Made by a program: the position numbers and the translations under genes
Notes under the pieces: model-generated
What the model was told of the DNA's origin: nothing
Databases searched by the model: none
Seen by the model: only the letters and a program-made list of their open reading frames with translations
From: Kitasatospora atroaurantiaca
GTDB taxonomy: Bacteria > Actinomycetota > Actinomycetes > Streptomycetales > Streptomycetaceae
NCBI RefSeq assembly: GCF_007828955.1
Contig: NZ_VIVR01000001.1
Location: 6,944,001-7,008,000, forward strand
Reading direction: 5' to 3'
DNA length: 64,000 nucleotides
In this document: positions 16,826 through 26,435 of the stretch, one piece after another
How the letters are laid out: every line of letters starts with the position of its first letter
Position numbering within the stretch: the stretch's first letter is position 1

Positions 16826-19591
16826 ATGGCCCGGTTGATGCGCCGGTCAACGGCCTCCCAGCCCGCCGGCCGACGCGGGCGGAGTCGGCACGAGCCCGCG
16901 CCTGCGGAATCCAGGCCGGACGGGGAGCACAGCGGCCGGGCGTCCTCGAAGGGCCGTTCGCGGCTGCGGCCGGGCACGCGCAGCGTGGCCGGTCAGGTGT
17001 TCGCCCTCCAGGTGGTCGTGGTGCTGCTGCTGGTGGTGGCCGCGGTGGTGGCGCTCGTCCTGCAGTCGGAGCACGACAGCAACCAGGAGGCCCGCAACCG
17101 CTCGGTCGCCGTCGCCCAGACCTTCGCCAACTCGCCCGGCATGGTGGCGGCCCTGCGCTCGCCCGACCCGACGGCGATCCTCCAGCCGAAGGCCGAGGCC
17201 GCCCGGATGGGCTCCGGGGTCGACTTCATCGTGGTCCTGAACACCGACGGCATCCGCTACACCCACCCCAAGCCGGACCGGATCGGCAAGAAGTTCGTCG
17301 GCACGATCGAGCCCGCCCTGCAGGGCCAGGTGATCACCGAGCGCATCGTCGGGACCATCGGCCCGCTGGTGCAGGCCACCGTCCCGGTCAAGGACACCGA
17401 CGGCTCGGTGGTCGGGCTGGTGTCCGCCGGGATCACCATCTCCAAGGTGAGCGGGGTGGTCAACCGCCAGCTGCCGATCCTGCTCGGTGCCGCGGCGGTG
17501 GCCCTGGCCCTGGCCACCGCCGGCACTGCGCTCGCCAGCCGGCGACTGCGGCGCCAGACGCACGGCCTCGGTCCGGCCGAGATGACCCGCATGTACGAGC
17601 ACCACGACGCCGTGCTGCACGCCGTACGCGAAGGCGTGGTGATCGTCGGCGGGGACGGCCGTCTGGTGCTCGCCAACGACGAGGCACGCCGCCTGCTCGA
17701 CCTTCCCCGGGACGCCGAGGGACGGCCCGTCACCGACCTCGGCCTCGACCACGAGGCGGCCGGCCTGCTGGCCTCCGGGCGCTCCGTCAGTGACGAGGTG
17801 CTCCTGGCCGGTGACCGGTTGCTGGTGGTGAACACCCGGCCCACCGACCGCAACGGCGGACCTCCCGGAAGCGTCGCCACACTCCGCGACTCCACCGAGC
17901 TGCACGCGCTCTCGGACAAGGCCGAGGCGGCCCGCAGGCGCCTCAAGCTGCTCTACGACGCCAGCGTGGCCGTCGGCACCACCCTGGACGTGACGCGGAC
18001 CGCGGAGGAGCTCGCGCTGGCGGCCGTGCCCAGGTTCGCCGACTTCGTCACCGTGGACCTGGTGGATGAGGTCCTGAGCGGTGAGGAACCGCCGGCGGAG
18101 CGTGGCGCCCAGATGCGCCGAGCGGCCGTCGCAGGGATCCGGGACGACCACCCGTTCTACCCGGTGGGCCGGCTGGTCACCCTGGTCCCCTCCACGCCGC
18201 GGGCCAGGAGCCTCGAGAGCGGACGGCCGGTCCTCGAGACCGATCTCCGTCCTGCCGTCGCCGCCTGGCAGGAGCAGGACGCCGAAACGGCCAACCGGGT
18301 CATCGAGCAGGGCATCCATTCGCTGATCACCGTCCCGCTCAGCGCCCGGGGCGTCCTCCTGGGGCTGGCCACGTTCTGGCGCTCGGAGAAGCCGGAGCCC
18401 TTCGAGGGGGACGACCTCTCCCTCGCCGAGGAACTGGTCGCCCGTGCCGCCCTGTGCATCGACAACGCCCGCCGCTACACCCGCGAACACGCGATGGCCG
18501 TGACGCTGCAGCACAGCCTCCTCCCGCACGGCCTGCCCGAGCAGAGCGCCCTCGACGTGGCCTACCGGTACCTGCCGGCGCAGGCGGGCGTGGGCGGGGA
18601 CTGGTTCGACGTCGTCCCGCTCCCGGGCGCCCGGGTCGCCCTGGTGGTGGGCGACGTCGTCGGCCACGGTCTGCATGCCGCCGCCACCATGGGCCGGCTG
18701 CGGACCGCCGTCCACAACTTCTCCACCCTGGACCTGCCGCCGGACGAACTCCTCGGGCACCTCGACGAGCTGGTGAGCCGGATCGACCAGGACGAGACGG
18801 CGACCGGCTCCGGCGGTGCCGTCACCGGAGCCACCTGCCTGTACGCGATCTACGACCCGGTCTCCCGGGTGTGCACCATGGCCCGGGCCGGCCACCCGCC
18901 GCCCGCGCTGGTCCACCCGGACGGCACGGTCGAGTTCCCGGACCTGCCCGCGGGCCCGCCGCTCGGGCTCGGCGGCCTGCCCTTCTCCAGCGTCGAGCTG
19001 CAACTGCCCGAGGGCAGCCAGCTGGTGCTGTACACCGACGGGCTGATCGAGGACCGCGAGCGGGACATCGACGACGGACTCGAACTGCTGCGCGGCGTCC
19101 TGGCCCATCCTTCCGACCGGGCCCCGGAGGACACCTGTGAGGCGGTGCTCGACGCGCTGCTGCCCGCGGACCCGAAGGACGACATCGCGTTGCTGGTCGC
19201 CCGTACCCAGGTCCTGCCCGCCGACCGGGTGGCCGCCTGGGAGGTGCCGTCCGATCCTGCGGCGGTGGGCGAGGTGCGCGCGGCGGTGGCCCGGCAGATG
19301 GAGCAGTGGGGGCTGGACGAGGCGGCCTTCGTGACCGAGCTGATCCTCAGCGAGCTGGTCACCAACGCCATCCGCTACGCGACCGGCCCGATCCGGGTCC
19401 GCCTGATGCGCGACCGCACGCTGATCTGCGAGGTGTCGGACACCAGCAGCACCTCCCCGCACCTGCGCTACGCCGCCAACACGGACGAGGGCGGACGCGG
19501 GCTCTTCCTGGTCGCCCAGTTCGCCGAGCGCTGGGGCACCCGGTACACGGCCACCGGCAAGGTCATCTGGTCCGAGCAGCCGCTTCCGTAG
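16826..19591 (+). CDS. Membrane sensor with PAS, GAF, SpoIIE phosphatase and anti-sigma-type kinase domains
   Basis: 921 residues from ATG 16826. Order: basic N-terminus; TM1 (about 57-79); an extracellular Cache/CitA-like sensor (SGVDFIVVLNTDGIRYTHP, VQATVPVKDTDGSVVGLVSAGITI); TM2 (about 215-240); PAS (AVREGVVIVGGDGRLVLANDEARRLL); GAF (about 372-548); SpoIIE/PP2C (QHSLLPHGLPEQSALDVAYRYLPA, GGDWFDVVPL, VVGDVVGHGLHAA, LVLYTDGLIEDR); and a HATPase domain (ELVTNAIRYA, DEGGRGLFLVAQFAERWG). The metal-binding aspartates of the phosphatase look intact. Such proteins adjust anti-anti-sigma factors in partner-switching cascades; the CitA-like sensor suggests an organic-acid signal. No sigma or antagonist gene is adjacent. 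Confidence 0.9.
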   Translation: MARLMRRSTASQPAGRRGRSRHEPAPAESRPDGEHSGRASSKGRSRLRPGTRSVAGQVFALQVVVVLLLVVAAVVALVLQSEHDSNQEARNRSVAVAQTFANSPGMVAALRSPDPTAILQPKAEAARMGSGVDFIVVLNTDGIRYTHPKPDRIGKKFVGTIEPALQGQVITERIVGTIGPLVQATVPVKDTDGSVVGLVSAGITISKVSGVVNRQLPILLGAAAVALALATAGTALASRRLRRQTHGLGPAEMTRMYEHHDAVLHAVREGVVIVGGDGRLVLANDEARRLLDLPRDAEGRPVTDLGLDHEAAGLLASGRSVSDEVLLAGDRLLVVNTRPTDRNGGPPGSVATLRDSTELHALSDKAEAARRRLKLLYDASVAVGTTLDVTRTAEELALAAVPRFADFVTVDLVDEVLSGEEPPAERGAQMRRAAVAGIRDDHPFYPVGRLVTLVPSTPRARSLESGRPVLETDLRPAVAAWQEQDAETANRVIEQGIHSLITVPLSARGVLLGLATFWRSEKPEPFEGDDLSLAEELVARAALCIDNARRYTREHAMAVTLQHSLLPHGLPEQSALDVAYRYLPAQAGVGGDWFDVVPLPGARVALVVGDVVGHGLHAAATMGRLRTAVHNFSTLDLPPDELLGHLDELVSRIDQDETATGSGGAVTGATCLYAIYDPVSRVCTMARAGHPPPALVHPDGTVEFPDLPAGPPLGLGGLPFSSVELQLPEGSQLVLYTDGLIEDRERDIDDGLELLRGVLAHPSDRAPEDTCEAVLDALLPADPKDDIALLVARTQVLPADRVAAWEVPSDPAAVGEVRAAVARQMEQWGLDEAAFVTELILSELVTNAIRYATGPIRVRLMRDRTLICEVSDTSSTSPHLRYAANTDEGGRGLFLVAQFAERWGTRYTATGKVIWSEQPLP

Positions 19592-19691
19592 CGTGAACCC
19601 CTCGCCGGGCGGCGAGGAGAAGGCGCAGGCTGGAGTCACAGATCCTTACGGATGCGGGCGTGCCCGCACCGAGCGGATCGGAGGACGGACC

Positions 19692-20993
19692 GTGTATTTC
19701 ACCGATCGTGAGGACGCCGGACGACAGCTGGCCGCCCGGCTGGGACATCTGCGCGGCCAGGACCCGGTGGTGGTCGCGCTGCCGCGTGGCGGCGTGCCCG
19801 TGGCCGCCGAGGTCGCCGAGGCGCTGGGGGCGCCGCTGGACATCTGCGTGATCAGGAAGCTGGGGGTGCCGTCGCAGCCGGAGCTGGGCCTGGGGGCGAT
19901 CGGCGAGGACGGGGTGCGGGTGCTCAACCGCCAGGTCATGCGGGTGGCCGGCGTGACCGCCGAGCAACTGGCCAAGGTGGAGACGAGCGAACGGGCCGAG
20001 CTCGAGCGCAGGGTGCTCCGCTACCGGGAGGGCCGCCCCGGCGTGGAACTCGCCGGCCGGACGGTCGTGGTGGTCGACGACGGGGTCGCCACCGGCTCGA
20101 CCGCGCGGGCGGCCTGCCGGATCGTCCGCGCCCGGGACGCGGCGCGCGTGGTGCTGGCGGTACCGGTGGCGCCGGCGGACTGGACCGCCTCGATGGAGGG
20201 GGAGGCCGACGACCTGGTGGCCGTCCACACGCCCGTCGCCTTCTATGCGATCGGCCAGTTCTACCAGGACTTCACCCAGACCTCCGACGCCGAGGTGAGC
20301 GAATGCCTCGCCCGGGTCGCCGCGGCGCAGGCGTCCTCCGGGGCCCGGCCGGCGGCCACCCGGCCCGAGGACCGGGAGATCGAGCTGCGGATCGGGCCCG
20401 TCCGCCTCGCCGGGCACCTCACCGTCCCGTTGGACGCCGCGGGGGTCGTGCTGTTCGCCCACGGCAGCGGCAGCAGCCGCCACAGCCCGCGCAACCGCTT
20501 CGTCGCCGAGCGGCTGAACCGGGCCGGCCTGGGCACCCTGCTGTTCGACCTGCTCAGCGAGCGGGAGGAGGCCGACAGGTCCAACGTCTTCGACACCGAG
20601 ATGCTGGCCGGCCGGCTGACCCAGGCCACCGACTGGCTGGACGACGAGCTGAAGGGCCCGGAGCTCCCGGTCGGCTACTTCGGCGCGAGCACCGGAGCCG
20701 CCGCCGCGCTGCGCGCCGCCGCCGAGCCGGGCTCGCAGGTCGCCGCCGTGGTCTCCCGGGGCGGCCGGCCCGACCTCGCGGGGGAGCGGTTGGGCTCGGT
20801 GAAGGCCCCGACCCTGCTCATCGTGGGCGGTGCGGACCACCAGGTCCTCGAACTCAACCGCCAGGCGCAGGCACGGCTGCGCTGCGAGAGCCACCTGGCC
20901 GTCGTCCCGGGCGCCACCCACCTCTTCGAGGAACCCGGCACGCTGGCCGCTGCCGCGGACCTGGCCGCCGACTGGTTCACCCGCCATCTGTGA
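19692..20993 (+). CDS. Phosphoribosyltransferase fused to an alpha/beta hydrolase
   Basis: 433 residues. GTG 19692 has GGAGGA at good distance (VYFTDREDAGRQLAARL). The first half is a type I PRTase fold with VVALPRGGVPVAAEVAEAL and the PRPP loop VVVVDDGVATGSTARA (Asp129, Asp130). The second half is a dienelactone-hydrolase-like domain: VVLFAHGSGSSRHSPRNRFVAE, nucleophile motif GYFGASTGAAAA (Ser333), and a late His in PGATHLFEEPG. Such fusions occur in actinobacteria and elsewhere, but their reaction is unknown. The 3' end overlaps the convergent oxoprolinase gene by 17 bp. Confidence 0.85.
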   Translation: MYFTDREDAGRQLAARLGHLRGQDPVVVALPRGGVPVAAEVAEALGAPLDICVIRKLGVPSQPELGLGAIGEDGVRVLNRQVMRVAGVTAEQLAKVETSERAELERRVLRYREGRPGVELAGRTVVVVDDGVATGSTARAACRIVRARDAARVVLAVPVAPADWTASMEGEADDLVAVHTPVAFYAIGQFYQDFTQTSDAEVSECLARVAAAQASSGARPAATRPEDREIELRIGPVRLAGHLTVPLDAAGVVLFAHGSGSSRHSPRNRFVAERLNRAGLGTLLFDLLSEREEADRSNVFDTEMLAGRLTQATDWLDDELKGPELPVGYFGASTGAAAALRAAAEPGSQVAAVVSRGGRPDLAGERLGSVKAPTLLIVGGADHQVLELNRQAQARLRCESHLAVVPGATHLFEEPGTLAAAADLAADWFTRHL

Positions 20994-23900
20994 CGCGTGC
21001 GCGGGTGGCGGGTGCGCCGGTGACGGGCTCGCCGTACCCGCCGCCGCCCGGGGTCTCGACCACCAGCGCGTCGCCCGGCCCCAGCTCGGCCGAGTCGCAG
21101 CCGGCCAGCCGCAGGACGCTCCCGTCCGCGCGCTCCACCCGGTTCGCCCCGAGGGCGCCGGGCGCGCCGCCCGCGAGGCCGTACGGGGGCACCCGCCGGT
21201 GGCCGGACAGGATGCTCACCGTCATCGGCTCGCGGAACCGGATCCGCCGCACCGCCCCGTCGCCGCCGCGCCACCGCCCCGCACCGCCGCTGCCCGGCCG
21301 CACGGCGAACTCCTCCACCAGGACGGGGAGCCGCCACTCGAGCACCTCGGGGTCGGTCAGCCGCGAGTTGGTCATATGGGTCTGCACCACCGACGCGCCG
21401 GCGAAGCCCGGGCCGGCGCCCGAGCCGGAGGCCACGGTCTCGTAGTACTGGTACCGGGCGCTGCCGAAGCTGACGTTGTTCATCGTCCCCGAGCCCTCGG
21501 CCTGGACGCCGAGCGCGGCCTGGAGCGCGCCGGTGATCGCCTGCGAGGTCTCCACGTTCCCGGCGACGACCGCCGCGGGGTGGACGGGCGCGAGCATGGA
21601 GCCGGGCGGGACGACGATCCGCAGCGGTCGCAGGCAGCCGTCGTTGAGCGGGATGTCGTCCGCGACGAGCGTGCGGAAGACGTAGAGCACGGCGGCGGTG
21701 GCCACCGAGGACGGCGCGTTGAAGTTGGTGGCGAGCTGCGCCGAGGTGCCGGTGAAGTCCACGGTCGCGCAGCGCCGTTCGCGGTCCACGGAGATCCGGA
21801 CCGCGATCACCGCGCCGGAGTCCGTCTCGTAGCGGTACGAGCCGTCGTCCAGCGCGTCGACGACCCGGCGCACGGCCTCCTCGGCGTTGTCCTGGACGTG
21901 CCGCATGTACGCCTGCACCACCTCCAGGCCGAAGTGCCCGATCATGCGCCGGACTTCGTCCACGCCCTTGCGGTTGGCCGCGATCTGGGCCCGCAGGTCG
22001 GCGAGGTTGGTGGCCGGGTTGCGGGACGGGTACGGCGCCTCGGTGAGCAGCCGCAGCGTCTCGGCCTCGCGGAGTCTGCCGTGCTCCACCAGCAGCCAGG
22101 TGTCGAAGAGCACGCCCTCCTCCTCGATGCTCCGGCTGGCGGCCGGCATGGAGCCGGGGGTGAGCCCGCCGATCTCCGCGTGGTGGCCCCGGGAGGCCAC
22201 GAAGAACAGGATCTGCCGCTCCTCGTCGTCGAACACGGGCGTGACCACCGTGATGTCCGGCAGGTGGGTGCCGCCGTGGTACGGGTCGTTGACGGCGTAC
22301 GCGTCGCCGGGCCGCAGCTCCCCACCGCGCCGCCGGATGACCTCCTTGACCGTGGTGCCCATCGAGCCGAGGTGCACCGGGATGTGCGGGGCGTTGGCGA
22401 TCAGGTTGCCGTCCGGGTCGAAGAGGGCGCAGGAGAAGTCGAGCCGCTCCTTGATGTTGACGGACTGCGCGGTCGACTCCAGCCGCGCGCCCATCTGCTG
22501 GGCGATGGCCATGAAGAGGTTGTTGAAGACCTCCAGCAGCACGGGGTCGGCCCGCGTCCCGACCTCGGCACCGGCCGGAGCCGCCACCCGCTCCAGGAGC
22601 AACCGGCCGCCGGAGCCCATGGTGGCCCGCCAGCCGCCGTCCACCACCGTGGTGGCGCCCGCCTCGGCGATCACCGCCGGCCCGGCCACGCTGTCACCGG
22701 CCCGCATCCGCTCACGCCGCAGCAGGGGCGCCTGCCGCCACCCGCCGTCCGCGTACAGCCGGACGGAGCCTGCCCGGGCGTCCTGCGCGACCTCGGCGCC
22801 CAGGTGCTCCAGGTCGGGCTGCTCGGTGAGCCCGACGGCCTCGACCGACAGGGCCTCCAGAATGATCTGACGCTTCATCAGGAACGAGTAGACGGCGAGG
22901 TGTTCGGCCTCGAAGCAGGTCTTCATGGCGTCCGGCCCGTCCAGGAGGACGGTGAGGGTGGTGTCGGTCCCGTCGTAGCGCAGCTCTGCCCGGCGGGTCA
23001 CCCGGATCCGCTCGGCGGGCACGCCCTCGTCGCTCAGCTCCTTTCTGGCCGCCTGCGCCAACTCGTCCGCCACCGCCAGGATGTGGTCCATCCGGGAGGG
23101 TTCGACCGGGACCTCCACCGACTGCTCGCGCATCGCCGTGGTGTCGGCCAGGCCGATGCCCAGCGCGGACAGCACCCCGGCCATCGGCGGTACCAGCACG
23201 GTGCGGACGCCCAGCGAGTCGGCGACCGCGCAGGCGTGCTGGCCCCCGGCGCCGCCGAAGGTGGTCAGCACGTACCGGGTCACGTCGTGGCCCTGCCGTA
23301 CGGAGATCTGCTTGACGGCGTTGGCGATGTTCGCCACCGCGATCTGCAGGAAGCCCTCCGCCACCTGTTCGGGCGAGCGCCGGTCACCGGTCGCCTCCCG
23401 AATGCGCGCGGCCAGCTCGGTGAACCGCTTGCGGACCATCCCGGCGTCCAGGGGAAGGTCTCCCTCGGGGCCGAACACTCGTGGGAAGTGGTCGGGTTGG
23501 ATCCGCCCGAGCATCACGTTGGCATCGGTCACGGTAAGTGGCCCGCCGCCCCGGTAGCAGGCCGGGCCGGGGTCGGCACCCGCCGAGTCGGGGCCGACCC
23601 GGTAGCGGCTGCCGTCGAAGTGCAGCACCGAGCCGCCGCCCGCCGCGACGGTGTGGATGTCCAGCATCGGCGACCGCAGCCGGACCCCGGCCACCTGCGT
23701 GGTGAACACCCGCTGGTACTCGCCGGCGAAGTGCGAGACATCGGTCGAGGTGCCGCCCATGTCGAAGCCGATCACCCGCCGGAAGCCCGCCAGTTGGGAC
23801 ATCCGGGCCATCCCGACGATCCCACCGGCCGGGCCGGACAGGATCGCGTCCTTGCCCCGGAAGTGGCCGGCCTCCGCCAGCCCGCCGTTGGACTGCATGA

Positions 23901-24606
23901 ACATCAGCCGTACGCCCGGCAGTTGCTCCCCGACACGCTCGACGTAGCGCCGCAGGACCGGTGACAGATAGGCGTCGACCACCGCGGTGTCCCCCCGGGG
24001 CACCAGCTTCATCAACGGGCTGGCCTCACTGGAGAGCGACACCTGCGGGAAGCCGACCTGCCGGGCGAGCCGCCCGATCGCGCGTTCGTGTGCCGGGTGG
24101 AGGTAGCTGTGCAGGCAGACCACCGCGACGGCTCGGATGCCCTGCTCGTGGGCGGCCCGCAGCTCGGCTTCGAGCCGGTCGAGATCCGGGGCGCGCAGCA
24201 CCGTCCCTTCGGCGGTGATCCGCTCGTCGGCCTCGATCACCCGCTCGTACAGCAGCTCGGGCAGCACGATCTCGCGGGCGAAGATCTGCGGCCGGTTCTG
24301 GTAGCCGATGCGCAGCGCGTCCCGGAATCCCCGGGTGATCACCAGCGCGGTCCGCTCGCCGGTGCGCTCCAGCAGCGCGTTGGTCGCCACCGTGGTGCCC
24401 ATCCGGACCGCTTCGATCTCCGCCCCCGGGATCGGGTGGTCCTCGGCGAGGCCGAGCAGCGCGCGGATGCCGGCCACGGCCGGGTCGCGGTAGTGCGCGG
24501 GGTTGTGGGAGAGCAGCTTGTGGGTCAGCAGACGGCCGTCGGGACGCCGCGCGACCACATCGGTGAAGGTGCCGCCGCGGTCGACCCAGAACTGCCAGCC
24601 CGTCAC
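20977..24606 (-). CDS. Hydantoinase/5-oxoprolinase family protein (HyuA-HyuB fusion)
   Basis: 1209 residues from GTG 24606, with GGGAGGGTGAC upstream. The N-terminal half is HyuA-like: WVDRGGTFTDVVAR, VRMGTTVATNALLERTGERTAL, FDMGGTSTDVSHFAGEY. The C-terminal half is HyuB-like: LEVFNNLFMAIAQQMG, GNLIANAPHIPVHLGSMG, DPYHGGTHLPDITVVTPVF. The length and order match ATP-dependent 5-oxoprolinases, which open 5-oxo-L-proline to glutamate, but related enzymes act on hydantoins, so the substrate is a family-level guess. The 3' end overlaps the phosphoribosyltransferase fusion tail to tail. The PhoU-like gene begins upstream on the same strand. Confidence 0.9.
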   Translation of the reverse strand: MTGWQFWVDRGGTFTDVVARRPDGRLLTHKLLSHNPAHYRDPAVAGIRALLGLAEDHPIPGAEIEAVRMGTTVATNALLERTGERTALVITRGFRDALRIGYQNRPQIFAREIVLPELLYERVIEADERITAEGTVLRAPDLDRLEAELRAAHEQGIRAVAVVCLHSYLHPAHERAIGRLARQVGFPQVSLSSEASPLMKLVPRGDTAVVDAYLSPVLRRYVERVGEQLPGVRLMFMQSNGGLAEAGHFRGKDAILSGPAGGIVGMARMSQLAGFRRVIGFDMGGTSTDVSHFAGEYQRVFTTQVAGVRLRSPMLDIHTVAAGGGSVLHFDGSRYRVGPDSAGADPGPACYRGGGPLTVTDANVMLGRIQPDHFPRVFGPEGDLPLDAGMVRKRFTELAARIREATGDRRSPEQVAEGFLQIAVANIANAVKQISVRQGHDVTRYVLTTFGGAGGQHACAVADSLGVRTVLVPPMAGVLSALGIGLADTTAMREQSVEVPVEPSRMDHILAVADELAQAARKELSDEGVPAERIRVTRRAELRYDGTDTTLTVLLDGPDAMKTCFEAEHLAVYSFLMKRQIILEALSVEAVGLTEQPDLEHLGAEVAQDARAGSVRLYADGGWRQAPLLRRERMRAGDSVAGPAVIAEAGATTVVDGGWRATMGSGGRLLLERVAAPAGAEVGTRADPVLLEVFNNLFMAIAQQMGARLESTAQSVNIKERLDFSCALFDPDGNLIANAPHIPVHLGSMGTTVKEVIRRRGGELRPGDAYAVNDPYHGGTHLPDITVVTPVFDDEERQILFFVASRGHHAEIGGLTPGSMPAASRSIEEEGVLFDTWLLVEHGRLREAETLRLLTEAPYPSRNPATNLADLRAQIAANRKGVDEVRRMIGHFGLEVVQAYMRHVQDNAEEAVRRVVDALDDGSYRYETDSGAVIAVRISVDRERRCATVDFTGTSAQLATNFNAPSSVATAAVLYVFRTLVADDIPLNDGCLRPLRIVVPPGSMLAPVHPAAVVAGNVETSQAITGALQAALGVQAEGSGTMNNVSFGSARYQYYETVASGSGAGPGFAGASVVQTHMTNSRLTDPEVLEWRLPVLVEEFAVRPGSGGAGRWRGGDGAVRRIRFREPMTVSILSGHRRVPPYGLAGGAPGALGANRVERADGSVLRLAGCDSAELGPGDALVVETPGGGGYGEPVTGAPATRARVTDGG

Positions 24607-24635
24607 GTCACCCTCCCGTGGAGCCTCGGCCGGCC

Positions 24636-25277
24636 TCAGCCCGTCGGCGCGGGCTCGGCGAACAGGGCCGCGTAGCGGGTCATCGACACGGCGTGGTCGG
24701 CGCAGCTCTCGTAGTGGCAGCTCAGCAGCGTCGCATCGACCGTGTCGGGGGCCCCGACGGGGTGCTCCGCGGACAGGAGTTCTCGGTAGAGCAGTCGCCG
24801 CCGCTGACCGATCTCGTACAGGTCCCCCTGGAGGTCGGCGGTGCCCTCCACCTCGCCGGACTCCAGCAGATCGGCGGCCTTGGCGACCATGCCGAGCGCG
24901 ATGCCGCTGATCCCCCGCAGGGGCAGCCGGAGCCGGGCAGGCAGCGGTCGAGGCTGCCTGGCTCCGGCGATGTCGACGACCTGCCGGGCCAGCTCGGCCA
25001 TGCGCTCCAGATCGTGCCCGGTGTGGAGGCCGACGACGATCGTGCGCGCGTCCCCGGCCGCCGAGCGATAGGGGAATACGGCTGCCGCCTCGTCCTCGAT
25101 CGCCTCGCCCAGCTCGTTCAGCGCCCGCTCGGCGGCCACCAGCCGGCCGACGGCCATCGCGCGGTCCAGGGCGCTCTCGGGATCGAGCAGAGCCTCGGTG
25201 GCGCGGCTCAGGGCCGTGTGCGCCAGCCTGACCGGCCCGGCCATCCGTCCGGGCAGACGGTCCTCGGGCTTGGGCAT
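24636..25277 (-). CDS. PhoU-like helical protein
   Basis: 213 residues from ATG 25277, preceded by an excellent GGAGGAGGTGC. Almost entirely helical, with two three-helix units typical of PhoU-type domains (ALSRATEALLDPESALDRAMAVGRLVAAERALNELGE; DLERMAELARQVVDIAGARQP; YESCADHAVSMTRYA). The D-LERMAELAR motif is the part most like PhoU. Such proteins modulate phosphate uptake and signalling, but there is no pst or pho gene nearby, so the role is open. It ends 29 bp before the oxoprolinase start on the same strand and may be transcribed with it. Confidence 0.65.
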   Translation of the reverse strand: MPKPEDRLPGRMAGPVRLAHTALSRATEALLDPESALDRAMAVGRLVAAERALNELGEAIEDEAAAVFPYRSAAGDARTIVVGLHTGHDLERMAELARQVVDIAGARQPRPLPARLRLPLRGISGIALGMVAKAADLLESGEVEGTADLQGDLYEIGQRRRLLYRELLSAEHPVGAPDTVDATLLSCHYESCADHAVSMTRYAALFAEPAPTG

Positions 25278-25492
25278 CCGACGCACCTCCTCCGCAGGGC
25301 CCGCCGCAGGGGTCCTCACTCCCATGGAAGCACGCGGACGCCGTGGTCTCGCGGTCACCCGAACGCCCTGGCTACCTTGCCTCCCCCCGGTTCCGGCCAT
25401 CGCATGGAGGCGGGAAGCGAGCCCACCGGGGGCTCGCCCGTGCCGGCGGCGCGCCGTGACAGGCGCGCCGGTGGCCGGCAGGAAGGGACGCC

Positions 25493-26107
25493 ATGTTCGT
25501 TCGCACGATCTATGCAACGGGTGATCCGGCCGAACTCGACGGCGCGGTCGAGGGGCTCAGCACCGAGGGCCGCAAGCTGCTGTCGGAGCAGCCCGGCTTC
25601 CGTGGCTTCGGGCTGGTCGTCGACCGCGAGCTCGGCAAGCTCGCGGCGGCGTCGTGGTGGGAGACCGCCGAGGCCCGGACGGCCAGTGACGAGAAGCTCC
25701 GCGGCCGGCGCGAACAGCTGGTGACACCGTTCGCACGAACGCTGGCGACGGACAACTGGGAGGGGGTGGTCGCCCGGCCCCCGAAGGACCTCGCGGCGGG
25801 AGCGTGGTTCCGGATGATCCGGCTGGAGCTCGATCCGTCCGCCGCCGGACTGCTGGCCGAGACCTTCGAAAAGACCGCACTGCCCAAGCTCCAGGCCATG
25901 CCCGGATTCGCGGGCGGCTCGCTGCTGCTGAACGAGGCCAGGGACCGGGGAGTGGTGGGCGTGTTCTGGGCCGACCGCAACGCGCTCGCGGCATCCCGGG
26001 CCGCCGTCGCGTCGTTGCGCGGCGAGACCACGGCGAAGGCGCGGGTCGTCACCCGGAGCCTGGAGGAGTTCGAGGTGGTCTTCGCCTCCGTCCCCCAGCC
26101 CTCCTGA
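25493..26107 (+). CDS. Antibiotic-biosynthesis-monooxygenase-fold (dimeric alpha/beta barrel) protein
   Basis: 204 residues, with GGAAGGGA before the ATG. It is built of two related halves of about 95 residues, each with a strand, a helix and a G-F-xG motif: ...LLSEQPGFRGFGLVVDRELGKLAAASWW and ...KLQAMPGFAGGSLLLNEARDRGVVGVFW. This is the pattern of ferredoxin-like ABM barrels fused in tandem. No catalytic residues are evident. ABM-fold proteins range from quinone-forming monooxygenases to heme-degrading enzymes and binding proteins. It lies alone. Confidence 0.65.
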   Translation: MFVRTIYATGDPAELDGAVEGLSTEGRKLLSEQPGFRGFGLVVDRELGKLAAASWWETAEARTASDEKLRGRREQLVTPFARTLATDNWEGVVARPPKDLAAGAWFRMIRLELDPSAAGLLAETFEKTALPKLQAMPGFAGGSLLLNEARDRGVVGVFWADRNALAASRAAVASLRGETTAKARVVTRSLEEFEVVFASVPQPS

Positions 26108-26435
26108 CGGACCGGCAGAACCTCTCACGCACCGCGTGTACCCCGTCCGGCGTACGGCAACGAGCGGCGGACCCGCCGAGGTGGTCGACTGGACCTGTCT
26201 CGGCAATCCCTCCCCCCGCCGACGAAGTGCCCCGGCGGCCGGAGTTGGGGACCCGGTGACCCGAAGCTGGGCCCCAGGTCCTCGACCTGGGTCCCATGGC
26301 CTGCGGAGACACAGCGGCTTTGCCTCGGCCCCCGGCCTGACCCGGGGTGACAGGAGAGCAGCCACCGTCTCTCCGCAGGCCGTTTCTGCGTGTGCCGGAG
26401 GTTTGAAGTGGCCGGTGCCACGCCAGGATTGAGGG
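26108..26435. other. Structured intergenic region without a gene
   Basis: A 328-bp gap. It has one strong hairpin, CCCAGGTC-ctc-GACCTGGG (26273-26291), extendable by three more pairs past one mismatch. Further on, an imperfect long-range inverted repeat pairs GGCCTGCGGAGAC (26298-26310) with GTCTCTCCGCAGGCC (26367-26381). These could be a terminator for the upstream gene plus a leader structure for psuG. No ORF here looks real. Confidence 0.5.
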
